DNA of 64,000 nt from Methylomonas sp. UP202 (lineage in GTDB: Bacteria > Pseudomonadota > Gammaproteobacteria > Methylococcales > Methylomonadaceae): the NCBI RefSeq assembly GCF_029910655.1, contig NZ_CP123897.1:1116001-1180000 (forward strand). Reading direction: 5' to 3'. A program made the position numbers and the translations under genes. The notes below the pieces were generated by a model. It had not been told where the DNA came from. It was given only the letters and a program-made list of their open reading frames with translations, and made no database searches. The number at the start of each line of letters is the position of its first letter. The first letter of the stretch is position 1. Shown here piece after piece: positions 56,521-64,000 of this stretch.

Positions 56521-58092
56521 TTAATCGCGGCGTTCGCCGTCGGCGGGCAGTACTTTGCTGAACACCGTCGCGCCGTTGATGTCTTTCAACGCCACCCGCA
56601 GGGCTCGGCTGCGTTGGTCGATATCGACTTGACCGAAGAACTGCAAGCCAGCGTACGGGGACAAGTTGACTTGGCCGGCCGGTGGCGCCTTGCTGAACAC
56701 CACTTGCGGGCCGAAGGTGCCGTCGGTGCCGTTCGGTCCGAACGAGCCGGCGTTCAGCGGGCCGGCGACGAATTCCCAGAACGGCGCGAAATCTTTGCTG
56801 GCGGCCTTGCTGGGGTCGTAATAGTGCGCGGCGGCGTAATGCACGTCGGCGGTCAGCCACACTACGTTTTTGACGTGCGCGTGTTTGATAAAGCTCAGCA
56901 AGCGGGCGATTTCCAGCTCGCGGCCGGCAGCCGGGCCATTGTTGCCGTTGGCGACCGCTTCCCAGCGCGGCGTGCCGTCCGGCAAGCTACCGTCGCCGAT
57001 GTTCAAGCCGATCGGCATGTCGGCCGAAATGATTTTCCAGGTGGCGTCGGAGCTGGCCAAGGCTTCTTCCAGACGAGCCAGTTGTTCCTCGCCCAGGAAT
57101 GCGGTTTCTTCGCTTTCGGAGGTTTGCAGATTGGCGGTGTTCGGACCACGGTAGCTGCGCATGTCCAAGACGAACACCTCCAGTAACTTGCCGTAAGACA
57201 ATTTCCGGTAAACCCGGTCGGATTCCTCCGCACCGTGCGGGCGTAGCGGCGCGTATTCGTGGAAGGCTTGGGTGGCGTGGGCGATCAGGGTCGGAATATC
57301 CTTGATGGTATAGCGCGCGTCGTTGCTCAGGTCCTTGGCATCCGACCAGTTGTTGACCACTTCGTGGTCGTCCCATTGCCAGATTTGCGGTACTTCGGCG
57401 TTAAAGCGGCGCAGATTGGCGTCCAGCAGATTGTATTTATAACGGCCGCGAAACTCGTTCAGCGTTTCGGCCACTTTGGACACTTCCGGTGTCACCAGAT
57501 TGGTCCAGACCTGGCCGTTCTCGGCGACCACGCTTTCTTTAATCGGGCCGTCGGAATACACGCTGTCGCCGCTTTCGATGAAGAATTGCGGTTGGACTTT
57601 ACGCATCGCTTCGTAGATTTTCATGCCGCCGAAACTTTCGTTGATGCCCCAGCCCTGGCCGGCGATGTCGCCGCCCCAGACAAAACGGATGTTGTCGCGT
57701 TTGCCTATCGTGTGGAAATGCCCGGTCACCGCCGCGCTGGCATTGCGAGCGTTGGTCAAGTCTTCGAACCAGACCTTGACGTAAACGTCTTGGCCGGCCG
57801 GCAGATCGACCAAATCCTGGCGGGCGGTGAAATCGGATTCCGGCGTTGCGTAGGGGCCGCGAATCGTCACCGGATTGGTGAAGTCGGCATCGAATGCATA
57901 TTGCACGAACATCCGGGCCGGGCGGTCGGCACGGCTCCACACCACGGTTTTGCCCGGCAGCGGATCGCCGAATTGTATGCCTTGCGGCATTTGCGGGGCG
58001 TCCACCGCGCAAGCCGGGTTTGTTAAAGCGGCAATGGCCGCCAGCAGCGCCGATTGGCCGGCGATACGGGTAAATCTGCTTAATTTACGCAT
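56521..58092 (-). CDS. phoD: PhoD-like alkaline phosphatase/phosphodiesterase
   Basis: Secreted metallophosphoesterase of the PhoD family, 523 residues. The signal sequence (MRKLSRFTRIAGQSALLAAIAALTNPACA) is followed by the N-terminal PhoD domain (IQFGDPLPGKTVVWSRAD, VKVWFED) and the metal centre: FVWGGDIAGQGWG, FIESGDSVYSDGP, QIWQWDDHEVVNNWS, VFVLDMRSYRGPN and VVWLTADVHYAA. The ATG at 58092 is chosen because it opens the signal peptide; the frame is open further but unlike the family. Together with GlpQ it would release phosphate from diesters or monoesters outside the cytoplasm. A PhoB-like site lies upstream. Confidence 0.93.
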   Translation of the reverse strand: MRKLSRFTRIAGQSALLAAIAALTNPACAVDAPQMPQGIQFGDPLPGKTVVWSRADRPARMFVQYAFDADFTNPVTIRGPYATPESDFTARQDLVDLPAGQDVYVKVWFEDLTNARNASAAVTGHFHTIGKRDNIRFVWGGDIAGQGWGINESFGGMKIYEAMRKVQPQFFIESGDSVYSDGPIKESVVAENGQVWTNLVTPEVSKVAETLNEFRGRYKYNLLDANLRRFNAEVPQIWQWDDHEVVNNWSDAKDLSNDARYTIKDIPTLIAHATQAFHEYAPLRPHGAEESDRVYRKLSYGKLLEVFVLDMRSYRGPNTANLQTSESEETAFLGEEQLARLEEALASSDATWKIISADMPIGLNIGDGSLPDGTPRWEAVANGNNGPAAGRELEIARLLSFIKHAHVKNVVWLTADVHYAAAHYYDPSKAASKDFAPFWEFVAGPLNAGSFGPNGTDGTFGPQVVFSKAPPAGQVNLSPYAGLQFFGQVDIDQRSRALRVALKDINGATVFSKVLPADGERRD

Positions 58093-58125
58093 GCTTAATT
58101 CCAGGGCTGGGTAGAGGAGGCCGGG

Positions 58126-58149
58126 ATTATAGGCAGCGCAAAATGACAG
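58126..58149 (-). promoter_or_regulatory. possible Pho box and -10 of phoD-glpQ
   Basis: On the minus strand CTGTCAT (58149-58143), a perfect PhoB half-site, is followed after 11 bases by TATAAT (58131-58126), with CTGCC-TATAAT as a weak second half-site. No -35 stands at the normal distance, which fits activator dependence. The -10 is about 34 bp ahead of the phoD start. The second half-site is poor, so this is only suggestive. Confidence 0.35.
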
Positions 58150-58483
58150 GATGATTAAGCGGAGTCGTTTGATTTCTCGAGGGAATCGGCGTGATCGGGT
58201 GGTGGGAGGGATTTGGAATGTCGCTTTTATCGGTCGTTCGTCGCGCGGATTTGGGCTGTGGCGAAGTCGTGGCAGACGCATCGAATGCGCCGTTAAGCCC
58301 GCCCGGCTGTTGCTGCCCGGGCGGAATGAGCTGGCGTGAGGCTTTGCGTTGCAGGACACAGGCGGAATGCACTCGCCGTGTCGTTTCTTTTGCGCGTGCG
58401 TTTGGCGCGAAGGTTTGGGCTTGCGGCGCGGTCGGTTTACTGAAGACGTCGCGGCCGAGTTCCGGTGGGGACCGGTCCCCGGT
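58150..58483. other. 334-bp intergenic stretch
   Basis: Between the phoD promoter region and the pirin stop. Several short frames are open because of GC-rich composition, but none has a ribosome site or recognisable product. No clear terminator for pirin was found. Confidence 0.4.
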
Positions 58484-59347
58484 TTACAAGCGGCCGTTTT
58501 GGTAATCGTCTATCGCTTGCAGAATTTCGGCCTCGCTGTTCATCACGAACGGGCCGCGCTGCACAATCGGTTCGCGCAGCGGCCGGCCGGCGATCAGTAT
58601 GGCCTGGCTGTCCTGTTCGGCGATCATCACCACGCCGTCGCTTTCCGACCGATTATTTAACACCGCCAATTGCCGAGCCGCGAGCTTGCGCCCGCCGACC
58701 GTCAGCTCGCCGCGATAAACGTAGATAAAGGCATTGCGGTCGGGCGGCAGCGCTTGGCTGAATGCGTCGCCGGCCGGTAAGTGCAGATCCAGAAACAACG
58801 GTTCGGTGACCGGCCGTTGTATCGCGCCCGCCACGCCGTGACTGTCGCCGGCAATCACGCGGAGCAGGCCGCCGTTCGGCAGCTCGAGTTCCGGTATCGC
58901 CGGGCTTTGCACGTCGAGGTAGCTGGGGGGCTGCATTTTGTGCGCGGCCGGCAGATTGATCCACAGTTGAAAGCCTGCCAACAAACCGTCTTTCTGCTCT
59001 GGCATTTCCGAATGGATAATCCCGCGTCCGGCGGTCATCCATTGTATCCCGCCGGTCTCCAATAGCCCGGCGTGGCCGGCATTGTCGCTATGCCGCATGC
59101 GGCCGGCCAGCAAATAGGTCAGGGTCTCGAAGCCGCGGTGCGGGTGACTGGGGAAGCCGGCGACATAATCGCCGGGATTGTCGCTGCCAAAGGCGTCCAG
59201 CAATAGAAACGGGTCCAGCCGTTTTTGTAAACTTGGCGGTATCAGCCGCGTCAGTTGGACGCCGGCGCCGTCGGTTGTGTTAAGCCCGGTGACTAATTGT
59301 TCGATAGTCCGGGAGTGATTTACGGTGGAAGCGGATGTTGGGCTCAT
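58484..59347 (-). CDS. pirin family protein
   Basis: Predicted 287-residue two-cupin protein. The N-terminal cupin has the metal-binding set: DPFLLLDAFGSDNPGDYVAGFPSHPHRGFETLTYLLAG, with His residues at HPHRG, HSDN and IHSEMPE. FQLWINLPAAHKMQPPSY is a pirin signature; the C-terminal cupin (FIYVYRGELTVGG, RPLREPIVQRGPFVMNS) completes the family. Some bacterial pirins open the ring of quercetin, and others bind enzymes of central metabolism. It follows azoR on the same strand after a 293-bp gap full of tandem repeats; pirin, azoreductase and a LysR regulator are a recurring trio linked to quinone or aromatic stress. Confidence 0.92.
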   Translation of the reverse strand: MSPTSASTVNHSRTIEQLVTGLNTTDGAGVQLTRLIPPSLQKRLDPFLLLDAFGSDNPGDYVAGFPSHPHRGFETLTYLLAGRMRHSDNAGHAGLLETGGIQWMTAGRGIIHSEMPEQKDGLLAGFQLWINLPAAHKMQPPSYLDVQSPAIPELELPNGGLLRVIAGDSHGVAGAIQRPVTEPLFLDLHLPAGDAFSQALPPDRNAFIYVYRGELTVGGRKLAARQLAVLNNRSESDGVVMIAEQDSQAILIAGRPLREPIVQRGPFVMNSEAEILQAIDDYQNGRL

Positions 59348-59430
59348 CGGTTGATCTCATGTTAATTGGGGCGTGTTTTAAGGTCCCTTCGGCATCGCGC
59401 GGGGACCGAGCGGCATCGGCACAGTTCCTA

Positions 59431-59556
59431 ATCCGAGCGTGGCGTTTCCCTGAGCAGAGCGTGGCGTTCCCTGATCCGAGTGTGGCGTTTCTCTGAGCAG
59501 AGCGTGGCGTCCCCTGAGCGGAGCCGAAGCGGTCCCTGAGCGGAGTCGAAGGGAAC
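59431..59556. repeat. tandem repeat array of 21/22-bp units
   Basis: Six units run head to tail between pirin and azoR. Units 1 and 3 start ATCCGAG.GTGGCGTTT, units 2 and 4 start AGCAGAGCGTGGCGT, so a 43-bp pair is repeated twice; units 5 and 6 (AGCGGAGCCGAAGCGG, AGCGGAGTCGAAGGGA) are drifted copies that resemble the dispersed CCCTGAGCGGAGTCGAAGGG repeat found in many genomes. No protein frame explains the pattern. Confidence 0.8.
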
Positions 59557-59640
59557 ATGCCGGTCGATTCAATCATCGGCAGGGCAAATCCTCGAGGGGG
59601 TGACGGATTTGGAACTCGCCGCAGGATGGGGGGCCGCCGG

Positions 59641-60240
59641 TCATATTTCCAGCGCGGCAATTTCCAGCTCGGCTTGCCGCAAGGCCAGTTCGGCGACATC
59701 GCCGCTTCTTGCCAGGCCTTCTGCATGGATGAAGGTCAGATCGGTCATGCCCAAAAAGCCCAGCATCGTTTGCAGGTAGGGCGTCATCGTATCCAAGGGA
59801 GTGTCGCTGTGTTGTCCGCCATAAGTTAAGGTTAAATAAACCTTTTTGCCGCGCAACAAGCCTTCCGGGCCGGACTCGGTGTAACGAAAGGTCAGGTCGG
59901 CGCGGGCAATGGCATCGAACCAGGCTTTGAGCTGGGCGGGAATCCCGAAGTTGTACATCGGAACGCCCAGCACGATACGGTCGGCTTGTTGGATTTCGTC
60001 TATCAAGGCGTCGAAACGTTCCGCCAAGGCCTGCTGTTCGGCGTCGCGCTGTTCGGCCGGCGTGAACAACACGCCGAGGGCCGCGCCGTCCAACAGCGGT
60101 GGAGCGGATTGCGCCAAGTCGCGTTTAATCAACTCGGAATCTGGGTAGGCGGCTTGTAGCTTTTCAGTCAATAGTGTCGCCAAATGGCTGGAGTGGCTTT
60201 GTTCGCCGCGAATGCTGGTGTTGATTTGCAGAAGGTTCAT
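59641..60240 (-). CDS. azoR: FMN-dependent NADH-azoreductase (quinone reductase)
   Basis: Flavodoxin-fold enzyme that reduces quinones and azo dyes by two electrons. The N-terminus MNLLQINTSIRGEQSHSSHL has the FMN-phosphate loop; VPMYNFGIPAQLKAWFDAIARADLTFRYTESGPEGLLRGKK is the family's central motif, and TYGGQHSDTPLD follows. At 199 residues it has the normal length. It is divergent from a LysR regulator (70 bp apart) and likely under its control. Confidence 0.95.
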   Translation of the reverse strand: MNLLQINTSIRGEQSHSSHLATLLTEKLQAAYPDSELIKRDLAQSAPPLLDGAALGVLFTPAEQRDAEQQALAERFDALIDEIQQADRIVLGVPMYNFGIPAQLKAWFDAIARADLTFRYTESGPEGLLRGKKVYLTLTYGGQHSDTPLDTMTPYLQTMLGFLGMTDLTFIHAEGLARSGDVAELALRQAELEIAALEI

Positions 60241-60310
60241 CGTTGGTCTCCCAAATGTCAGTGGATGGGGCTACTATAATTCGGGATAATCAAAACGATA
60301 AGACGTGAAA

Positions 60311-61243
60311 ATGGATAATATTATTCCACTAGAGCAACAATATGCCGGCATCGAGCCGAACGATTTGTGGCTATTCGCCAAGGTGGCCGATTGCGGCAGC
60401 TTTTCCAGGGCCGCCGAAGCGGCGGGATTGCCCAAGTCGTCGTTGTCCAGGCGGATCGCGTTGCTGGAGCAGCGTCTGGGCGAGCGTTTGTTGCAACGCA
60501 CGACGCGTAAGTTGACCCTGACCGAGCTAGGCGAACGTTTGCGGGAACATGGTCGGCAAATCGGTGAGGAAACCAACGCGGCGGTGGCCTGGGCGGCGCA
60601 TCGGCAAGTGACGCCGTCCGGCCGGTTGCGTTTATCCGTTCCCGGCGATTTCGCCAGTTTGGCTTTGGCGCCGCTGTTAGCCGAATTCGGGGAACGCTAT
60701 CCCGATGTGGTGTTGGCCCTGGATCTATCGCCGCGACGGGTGGATTTGGTTGGGGAAGGCTACGACTTGGCGATTCGGGTTGGCAAATTGACCGACGACG
60801 CGATGTTGGCGGCTAAGCGCCTGGACCGGTTCGAATTCGGTTTGTACGCGGCGCCACACTATTTGGCGCGCGCCGGCACGCCGGACCATCCCCGGCAATT
60901 GGTGGCGCATACGGCGTTGCATCTGGTAGCGGCCAATCAAGAAATCGCGCCCTGGCGGTTGCGGCGCGGTGAAGAACTTTGGACCGGCCTGCCGCCCGCG
61001 GCGGTCACCGCCAATTCGCCGGAGTTATTGGTTAAACTGGCTCGTCTGGGTCGCGGTATTGTCGCGGCGCCAAAAGCCTACGGTGAATTGAGTTTGCATA
61101 CTGGTGAACTGGTGCGTTTGCTAGCGGACTGGCAACTTCCCGGTGTCGATGTCTGGGCGGTATTCCCCGGCCGAAAGCTAATGCCGACCAAGACTCGAGT
61201 GTTCTTGGATTTTTTGGCGGAGCGCTTTGGTAAGGGGGCTTAA
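60311..61243 (+). CDS. LysR family transcriptional regulator
   Basis: Predicted 310 residues. The winged HTH is at residues 14-74 (NDLWLFAKVADCGSFSRAAEAAGLPKSSLSRRIALLEQRLGERLLQRTTRKLTLTELG), followed by a LysR substrate-binding domain (SGRLRLSVPGDFASLALAPLLAEFGERYPDVVLALDLSPRRVDLVGEGYDLAIRVG). Divergent to azoR, the usual placing for a regulator of the neighbouring operon. A GTG two codons earlier is an equal start candidate. The 70-bp spacer holds TACTATAAT and near-repeats of ATAAT (60275-60290) that may be promoter and operator. Confidence 0.92.
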   Translation: MDNIIPLEQQYAGIEPNDLWLFAKVADCGSFSRAAEAAGLPKSSLSRRIALLEQRLGERLLQRTTRKLTLTELGERLREHGRQIGEETNAAVAWAAHRQVTPSGRLRLSVPGDFASLALAPLLAEFGERYPDVVLALDLSPRRVDLVGEGYDLAIRVGKLTDDAMLAAKRLDRFEFGLYAAPHYLARAGTPDHPRQLVAHTALHLVAANQEIAPWRLRRGEELWTGLPPAAVTANSPELLVKLARLGRGIVAAPKAYGELSLHTGELVRLLADWQLPGVDVWAVFPGRKLMPTKTRVFLDFLAERFGKGA

Positions 61244-61300
61244 TGGCAAGATATTATTGCTGCATACAATCCAACGGTTAAACCATTCTTAACCAAAAAT

Positions 61301-61945
61301 GAGAAATCCCCCGGCTTAGCCGGGGAGACAGCAGGAGTTTGACATTTAGAGGAGTCCATCAGGAAACTCGAGAGCGTGAGCCGCCAAGCAAACGCGAGAG
61401 GAGAACCTGATGGACGAGAACGAAAGCTTAAGCCACTCGAAATGGGAGTGCAAATATCACGTTGTGTTTATTCCCAAGTGCCGTCGCCGAACGCTGTATA
61501 GGCGTTGCGCAAGCATTTGGGCGAGGTGTTTCGAAGGTTAGCGAGCCAGAAAGAAAGCCGAATATTGGAAGGGCATTTGATGCCGGATCATGTGCATATG
61601 TTGATCTCTATCCCGCCGAAATATGCGGTGTCCCAGGTAATCGGCTATATCAAAGGGAAGAGTGCGATTCACTTGGCCCGTGTTTATGGTGAAAAGAAAC
61701 AGAGCTTTGTAGGTCAGCATTTCTGGGCGCGGGGGTATTTTGTTTCGACAGTGGGTCGGGATGAAACGATGATACGGGAGTATATCCGTCATCAAGAACA
61801 GGAAGACCAACGAGTCGAACAAATGAACCTTTGGCAATGAGTCGCCGCCTATTGGCGGCTAAAGTTAAAGGGCCGCGTCAGCGACCCTATTTACCGCTTT
61901 GAGCGGTTCACAGCATAAAGCCCCCGGCTTTGCCGGGGGATATTT
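61301..61945 (+). mobile_element. IS200-type insertion sequence
   Basis: Single-gene element of the IS200/IS605 group. The ends are marked by subterminal hairpins instead of inverted repeats: CCCCGGC-TTA-GCCGGGG at 61309-61325 on the left and CCCCCGGC-TTT-GCCGGGGG at 61921-61939 on the right. Exact borders are uncertain by some bases. Further stem-loops lie between the transposase stop and the right end (GCCGCC..GGCGGC; ACCGCT..AGCGGT). The transposase is frameshifted. Confidence 0.8.
61410..61840 (+). pseudogene. tnpA: frameshifted IS200-type transposase TnpA
   Basis: The frame from ATG 61410 reads MDENESLSHSKWECKYHVVF, the normal start of IS200 transposases, up to CRRRTLYRR, then shifts and stops near 61541. 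The remaining protein continues in another frame from LRKHLGEVFRRLASQ (61503) to the end NLWQ, with the HUH motif HLMPDHVHMLI and the catalytic Tyr in REYIRHQ intact. One base is missing around 61495-61503 (TATAGGCGTTGCGCAAG). The element should be immobile unless rescued in trans or by frameshifting; a sequencing error is also possible. Confidence 0.85.
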
Positions 61946-61949
61946 ACCT

Positions 61950-62245
61950 GGCAAAAACGTGAGGTTCGTGGCGCGTAATCATGAAATACTATCGCTAATT
62001 TGAGGAGTTAAACAATAGAATGAAAGCATATCGTGTGTCGGGTGCGCCGAAACATTTAGTGGGTTGTCGATTCTATGAGTAGGCGAAATTGATCGATGAC
62101 TGCAACGATACAACGATCTAACATGCTGTTGATTTTATCTCTCCCGCAAGCCGCAATGATCCGTCGAAGCAGATGCGAGAGAAATTCATAAGATATTGTT
62201 GTACATGATAAAATAGTACTATATTTTATAGATTGCATTGATCTC
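61950..62245. other. 296-bp stretch between two insertion elements
   Basis: A/T-rich and without a convincing gene. TAAAATAGTACTATATTTTATAG at about 62209-62231 is a near-palindrome just before the IS5-type transposase. I could not find a left inverted repeat matching the sequence downstream of that transposase. Confidence 0.4.
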
Positions 62246-63334
62246 ATGCGCGGCGCCGACATTACTCAAGAAGAACTGTTCAGTTACCGAACCCTGGAAG
62301 AACGGATTCCAAAAAAACATCCGCTCCGCAAGCTGCGCAAAGTGGTCGATCTGTTGCTGGCCACATTGGATGACGAGTTCGATGCGCTCTACGCCCGTCG
62401 CGGCCGGGATTCCATTCCGCCGGAGCGCCTGTTACGCGCCAGCCTGCTGCAAGTCTTGTTTTCCATCCGCTCGGAGCGGCAGTTGGTGGAGCATATCGAC
62501 TTCAATCTGCTTTACCGCTGGTTCGTCGGCTTGACCATGGATGACGCCGTGTGGGACCACTCCACCTTCAGCGCCAACCGCGACCGCTTGCTGAACGAGC
62601 GCATCAGTCGTTTGTTTTTCGAACGGGTGTTGGCCTTGGCGGACTGGCAAAAGTTGCTGTCCGACGAACATTTTTCCGTGGACGGTACGCTGATTCAGGC
62701 CTGGGCCTCGCACAAGAGTTTCGTCAAAAAAGACGGCTCGACCCCGCCGCCGGAAGACGGCGGCCGTAATCCCACGGTCAACTTCAAGGGCGAGCAGCGC
62801 AGCAACGAGACTCACGTATCACGTACCGATCCCGATGCGCGGCTGTACAAAAAGAGCGAGGGCGACAAATCGCAGTTGGCATTTCTTGGTCATGCTTTGA
62901 TGGAAAACCGTAACGGCCTGGTGGTCGATGTCGAAGTCACTCAGGCCAAGGGAACAGCGGAACGCGAAGCGGCTCAAACCATGGTCAAGCGTACGATCCA
63001 CAAGCCGGGCGCGACCTTGGGTGCCGATAAAAACTATGACACCCAAGACTTTGTCGCCAATCTACGCCAGCGCAAGGTGACCCCGCATGTCGCCAGCAAG
63101 GACAAAGGCTCGGCCATCGACGGCCGCACCACCCGACACGACGGCTACCGCAAAAGCCTCAAAATCCGCAAGCGGATCGAAGAGGTCTTCGGCTGGGCCA
63201 AGACCGTCGGCCCACTACGGCAGACCAAATTCCGGGGTTTGAAGAAAGTCGCCGCGCAAACGATTTTTACGTTTGCGGCCTATAACCTAACGCGGATGGG
63301 CGCCATTTTCGGCTGGCGTTACACGACCGCCTAG
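62246..63334 (+). CDS. IS5 family transposase
   Basis: Predicted 362-residue DDE transposase, apparently full length. The N-terminal domain has PLRKLRKVVDLLLATLDDEFDALYARRGRDSIPPERLLRA; the DDE core has VDGTLIQAWASHKSFV (first Asp), LGADKNYDT (second Asp) and the C-terminal RKRIEEVFGWAKTVGPLRQTKFRG (YREK-like region with the Glu). Typical of the IS5 group (ISL2/IS903-like layout). The right end may be near AACAGCCTGTTAA (about 63490-63502), a sequence common at the ends of such elements; no matching left end was found, so the copy may be truncated on the left outside the gene. Confidence 0.9.
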   Translation: MRGADITQEELFSYRTLEERIPKKHPLRKLRKVVDLLLATLDDEFDALYARRGRDSIPPERLLRASLLQVLFSIRSERQLVEHIDFNLLYRWFVGLTMDDAVWDHSTFSANRDRLLNERISRLFFERVLALADWQKLLSDEHFSVDGTLIQAWASHKSFVKKDGSTPPPEDGGRNPTVNFKGEQRSNETHVSRTDPDARLYKKSEGDKSQLAFLGHALMENRNGLVVDVEVTQAKGTAEREAAQTMVKRTIHKPGATLGADKNYDTQDFVANLRQRKVTPHVASKDKGSAIDGRTTRHDGYRKSLKIRKRIEEVFGWAKTVGPLRQTKFRGLKKVAAQTIFTFAAYNLTRMGAIFGWRYTTA

Positions 63335-63893
63335 GCGCTAGTGCGCTTGAAATCCGCCCAAAGGCGGAATTGCCCCCCTTCGGGGTGAATATAACCTGCT
63401 AAAACCGGTTTTTGAGGCCCAATCAGGCTTCCAGACCACCCGGTGCTTCGGAAAATGGCGTCGAAACCGAAGGTATATCGGCAAATTTCAACAGCCTGTT
63501 AAGTACTTTTCCGGCTGTATTTTTCAACCGAGGATCGCATCAAGAGTTGTTACGGTAATAACTGACGAATCGGGCCATTTGTGTTCTAGGATTCGTTGTG
63601 TGTGTCGATTGCAATTTTTACCAAACACTGAGCGTTGTAAGCTGGAAGTCGGGTGCGGTGCTAGGCAGACCGACGGCAAAAATACTCTACGATCCGCCTC
63701 TCGACCGCCTTATGATATAAAGAAGTCCTCGAGAGGAGGCTGTGCAGACGCCAAAGTGTGTCAAGCTTTTTGAGGTTTTCGGAAATTAAACAACTAAAAA
63801 TCGTAGGCCCATTTGGACTCTGCAGCTGAGAGTCTAAATTTAAGCCTTATTCGCTGATTAAACTTGATAAAAATATTACAATTGGAGTTATTA
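63335..63893. other. 559-bp stretch after the IS5 transposase
   Basis: The first 170 bp belong to the element: two stem-loops (CCGCC-CAAA-GGCGG; CCCC-TTC-GGGG) follow the stop. The rest (63510-63893) is A/T-rich, with CCTCGAGAGG at about 63728-63737 as a short palindrome and no convincing gene. The Shine-Dalgarno GGAG for the final gene is at 63884-63887. Confidence 0.4.
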
Positions 63894-64000
63894 ATGGACC
63901 AGAACGTCATAGAATTGTTAGACAAAATTAGAGATTCAATTGGCGCTGACTACGTAATTGACAGCACAAATACATTAAAAGCTCTAGAGACTGCCACATT
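63894..64000 (+). CDS. start of a protein cut by the window edge, possibly FAD-linked oxidase
   Basis: Thirty-five codons are seen, beginning MDQNVIELLDKIRDSIGA and continuing DYVIDSTNTLKALETAT. The ATG follows GGAG by six bases. The pattern of an amphipathic helix with a 'lG-ddyvi-d' strand resembles the N-terminus of FAD-linked oxidases, but too little is present to be sure. A/T-rich, like the stretch before it. Confidence 0.4.
   Translation, partial: MDQNVIELLDKIRDSIGADYVIDSTNTLKALETAT

Noticed and set aside
59431-59556. CRISPR array
   Set aside because: Units are contiguous 21/22-bp repeats without unique spacers, and no cas gene is present in the window.
61410-61840. Programmed frameshift in the IS200 transposase
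   Set aside because: No slippery heptamer or stimulatory structure at the shift; single-frame TnpA is the rule for this group.

Overview
The window reads as a chromosomal segment of a gammaproteobacterium. Gram-negative envelope genes (kdsA, an LpxA, TonB receptor), the blocks rpsP-rimM-trmD-rplS and hslV-hslU-ubiE-ubiJ-ubiB, and ypjD divergent to ffh are all typical of that class. The gene mix (sulfide:quinone reductase, exosortase-associated acyltransferase, YfiR/GGDEF-EAL/TonB operon) would suit a methanotroph of the Methylococcales, but that is inference: no methane oxidation gene lies here.

Left part (1-20.4 kb): mostly housekeeping. rarA (minus), accA and tilS are followed by an A/T-rich insert with two small paralogous membrane proteins and two glycosyltransferases. 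Then come pyrG-kdsA-eno-ftsB-ispD-ispF-truD, ypjD/ffh, the ribosomal/tRNA modification operon, ogt, xerD and an LpxA-like acyltransferase. ftsB seems to lack any ATG/GTG/TTG start that would keep its membrane anchor; an ATC codon sits exactly where the start should be.

Middle part (20.5-43.2 kb): accessory functions. A receiver-like protein without its phosphoacceptor Asp is followed by a translationally coupled operon yfiR-like > GGDEF/EAL > TonB receptor, then msrB-apeB, sqr with a DUF2892 membrane protein, and a heat-shock-type hsp20. From 30.4 to 38.3 kb lies an Anbu (bacterial proteasome-like) neighbourhood. One arm carries an ATP-grasp/alpha-E fusion, a transglutaminase-like protein and inorganic pyrophosphatase. 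The divergent arm carries separate ATP-grasp and alpha-E proteins behind a good sigma-54 promoter match, and anbu converges on it. Next to it is a soluble protein built from two Cache-like repeats, then eutBC.

Right part (43.2-64 kb): two palindromic repeats precede ubiB-ubiJ-ubiE-DUF971-hslU-hslV. Then follow a secreted small protein, a four-gene operon with metA and an unusual P-loop ATPase, slyX, a D,D-carboxypeptidase with SPOR domain, an N-acyl amino acid synthase-like protein, a PhoD/GlpQ phosphate-scavenging pair, pirin, azoreductase and its divergent LysR regulator. The right end has an IS200-type element with a frameshifted transposase, an IS5-type transposase, and the start of a gene cut by the window edge.

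The best leads for something not well described are the doubled ATP-grasp/alpha-E/Anbu locus with its coupled pyrophosphatase, sigma-54 promoter and neighbouring double-Cache protein; the TonB receptor coupled to a YfiR/GGDEF-EAL pair; and the apparent ATC start of ftsB.
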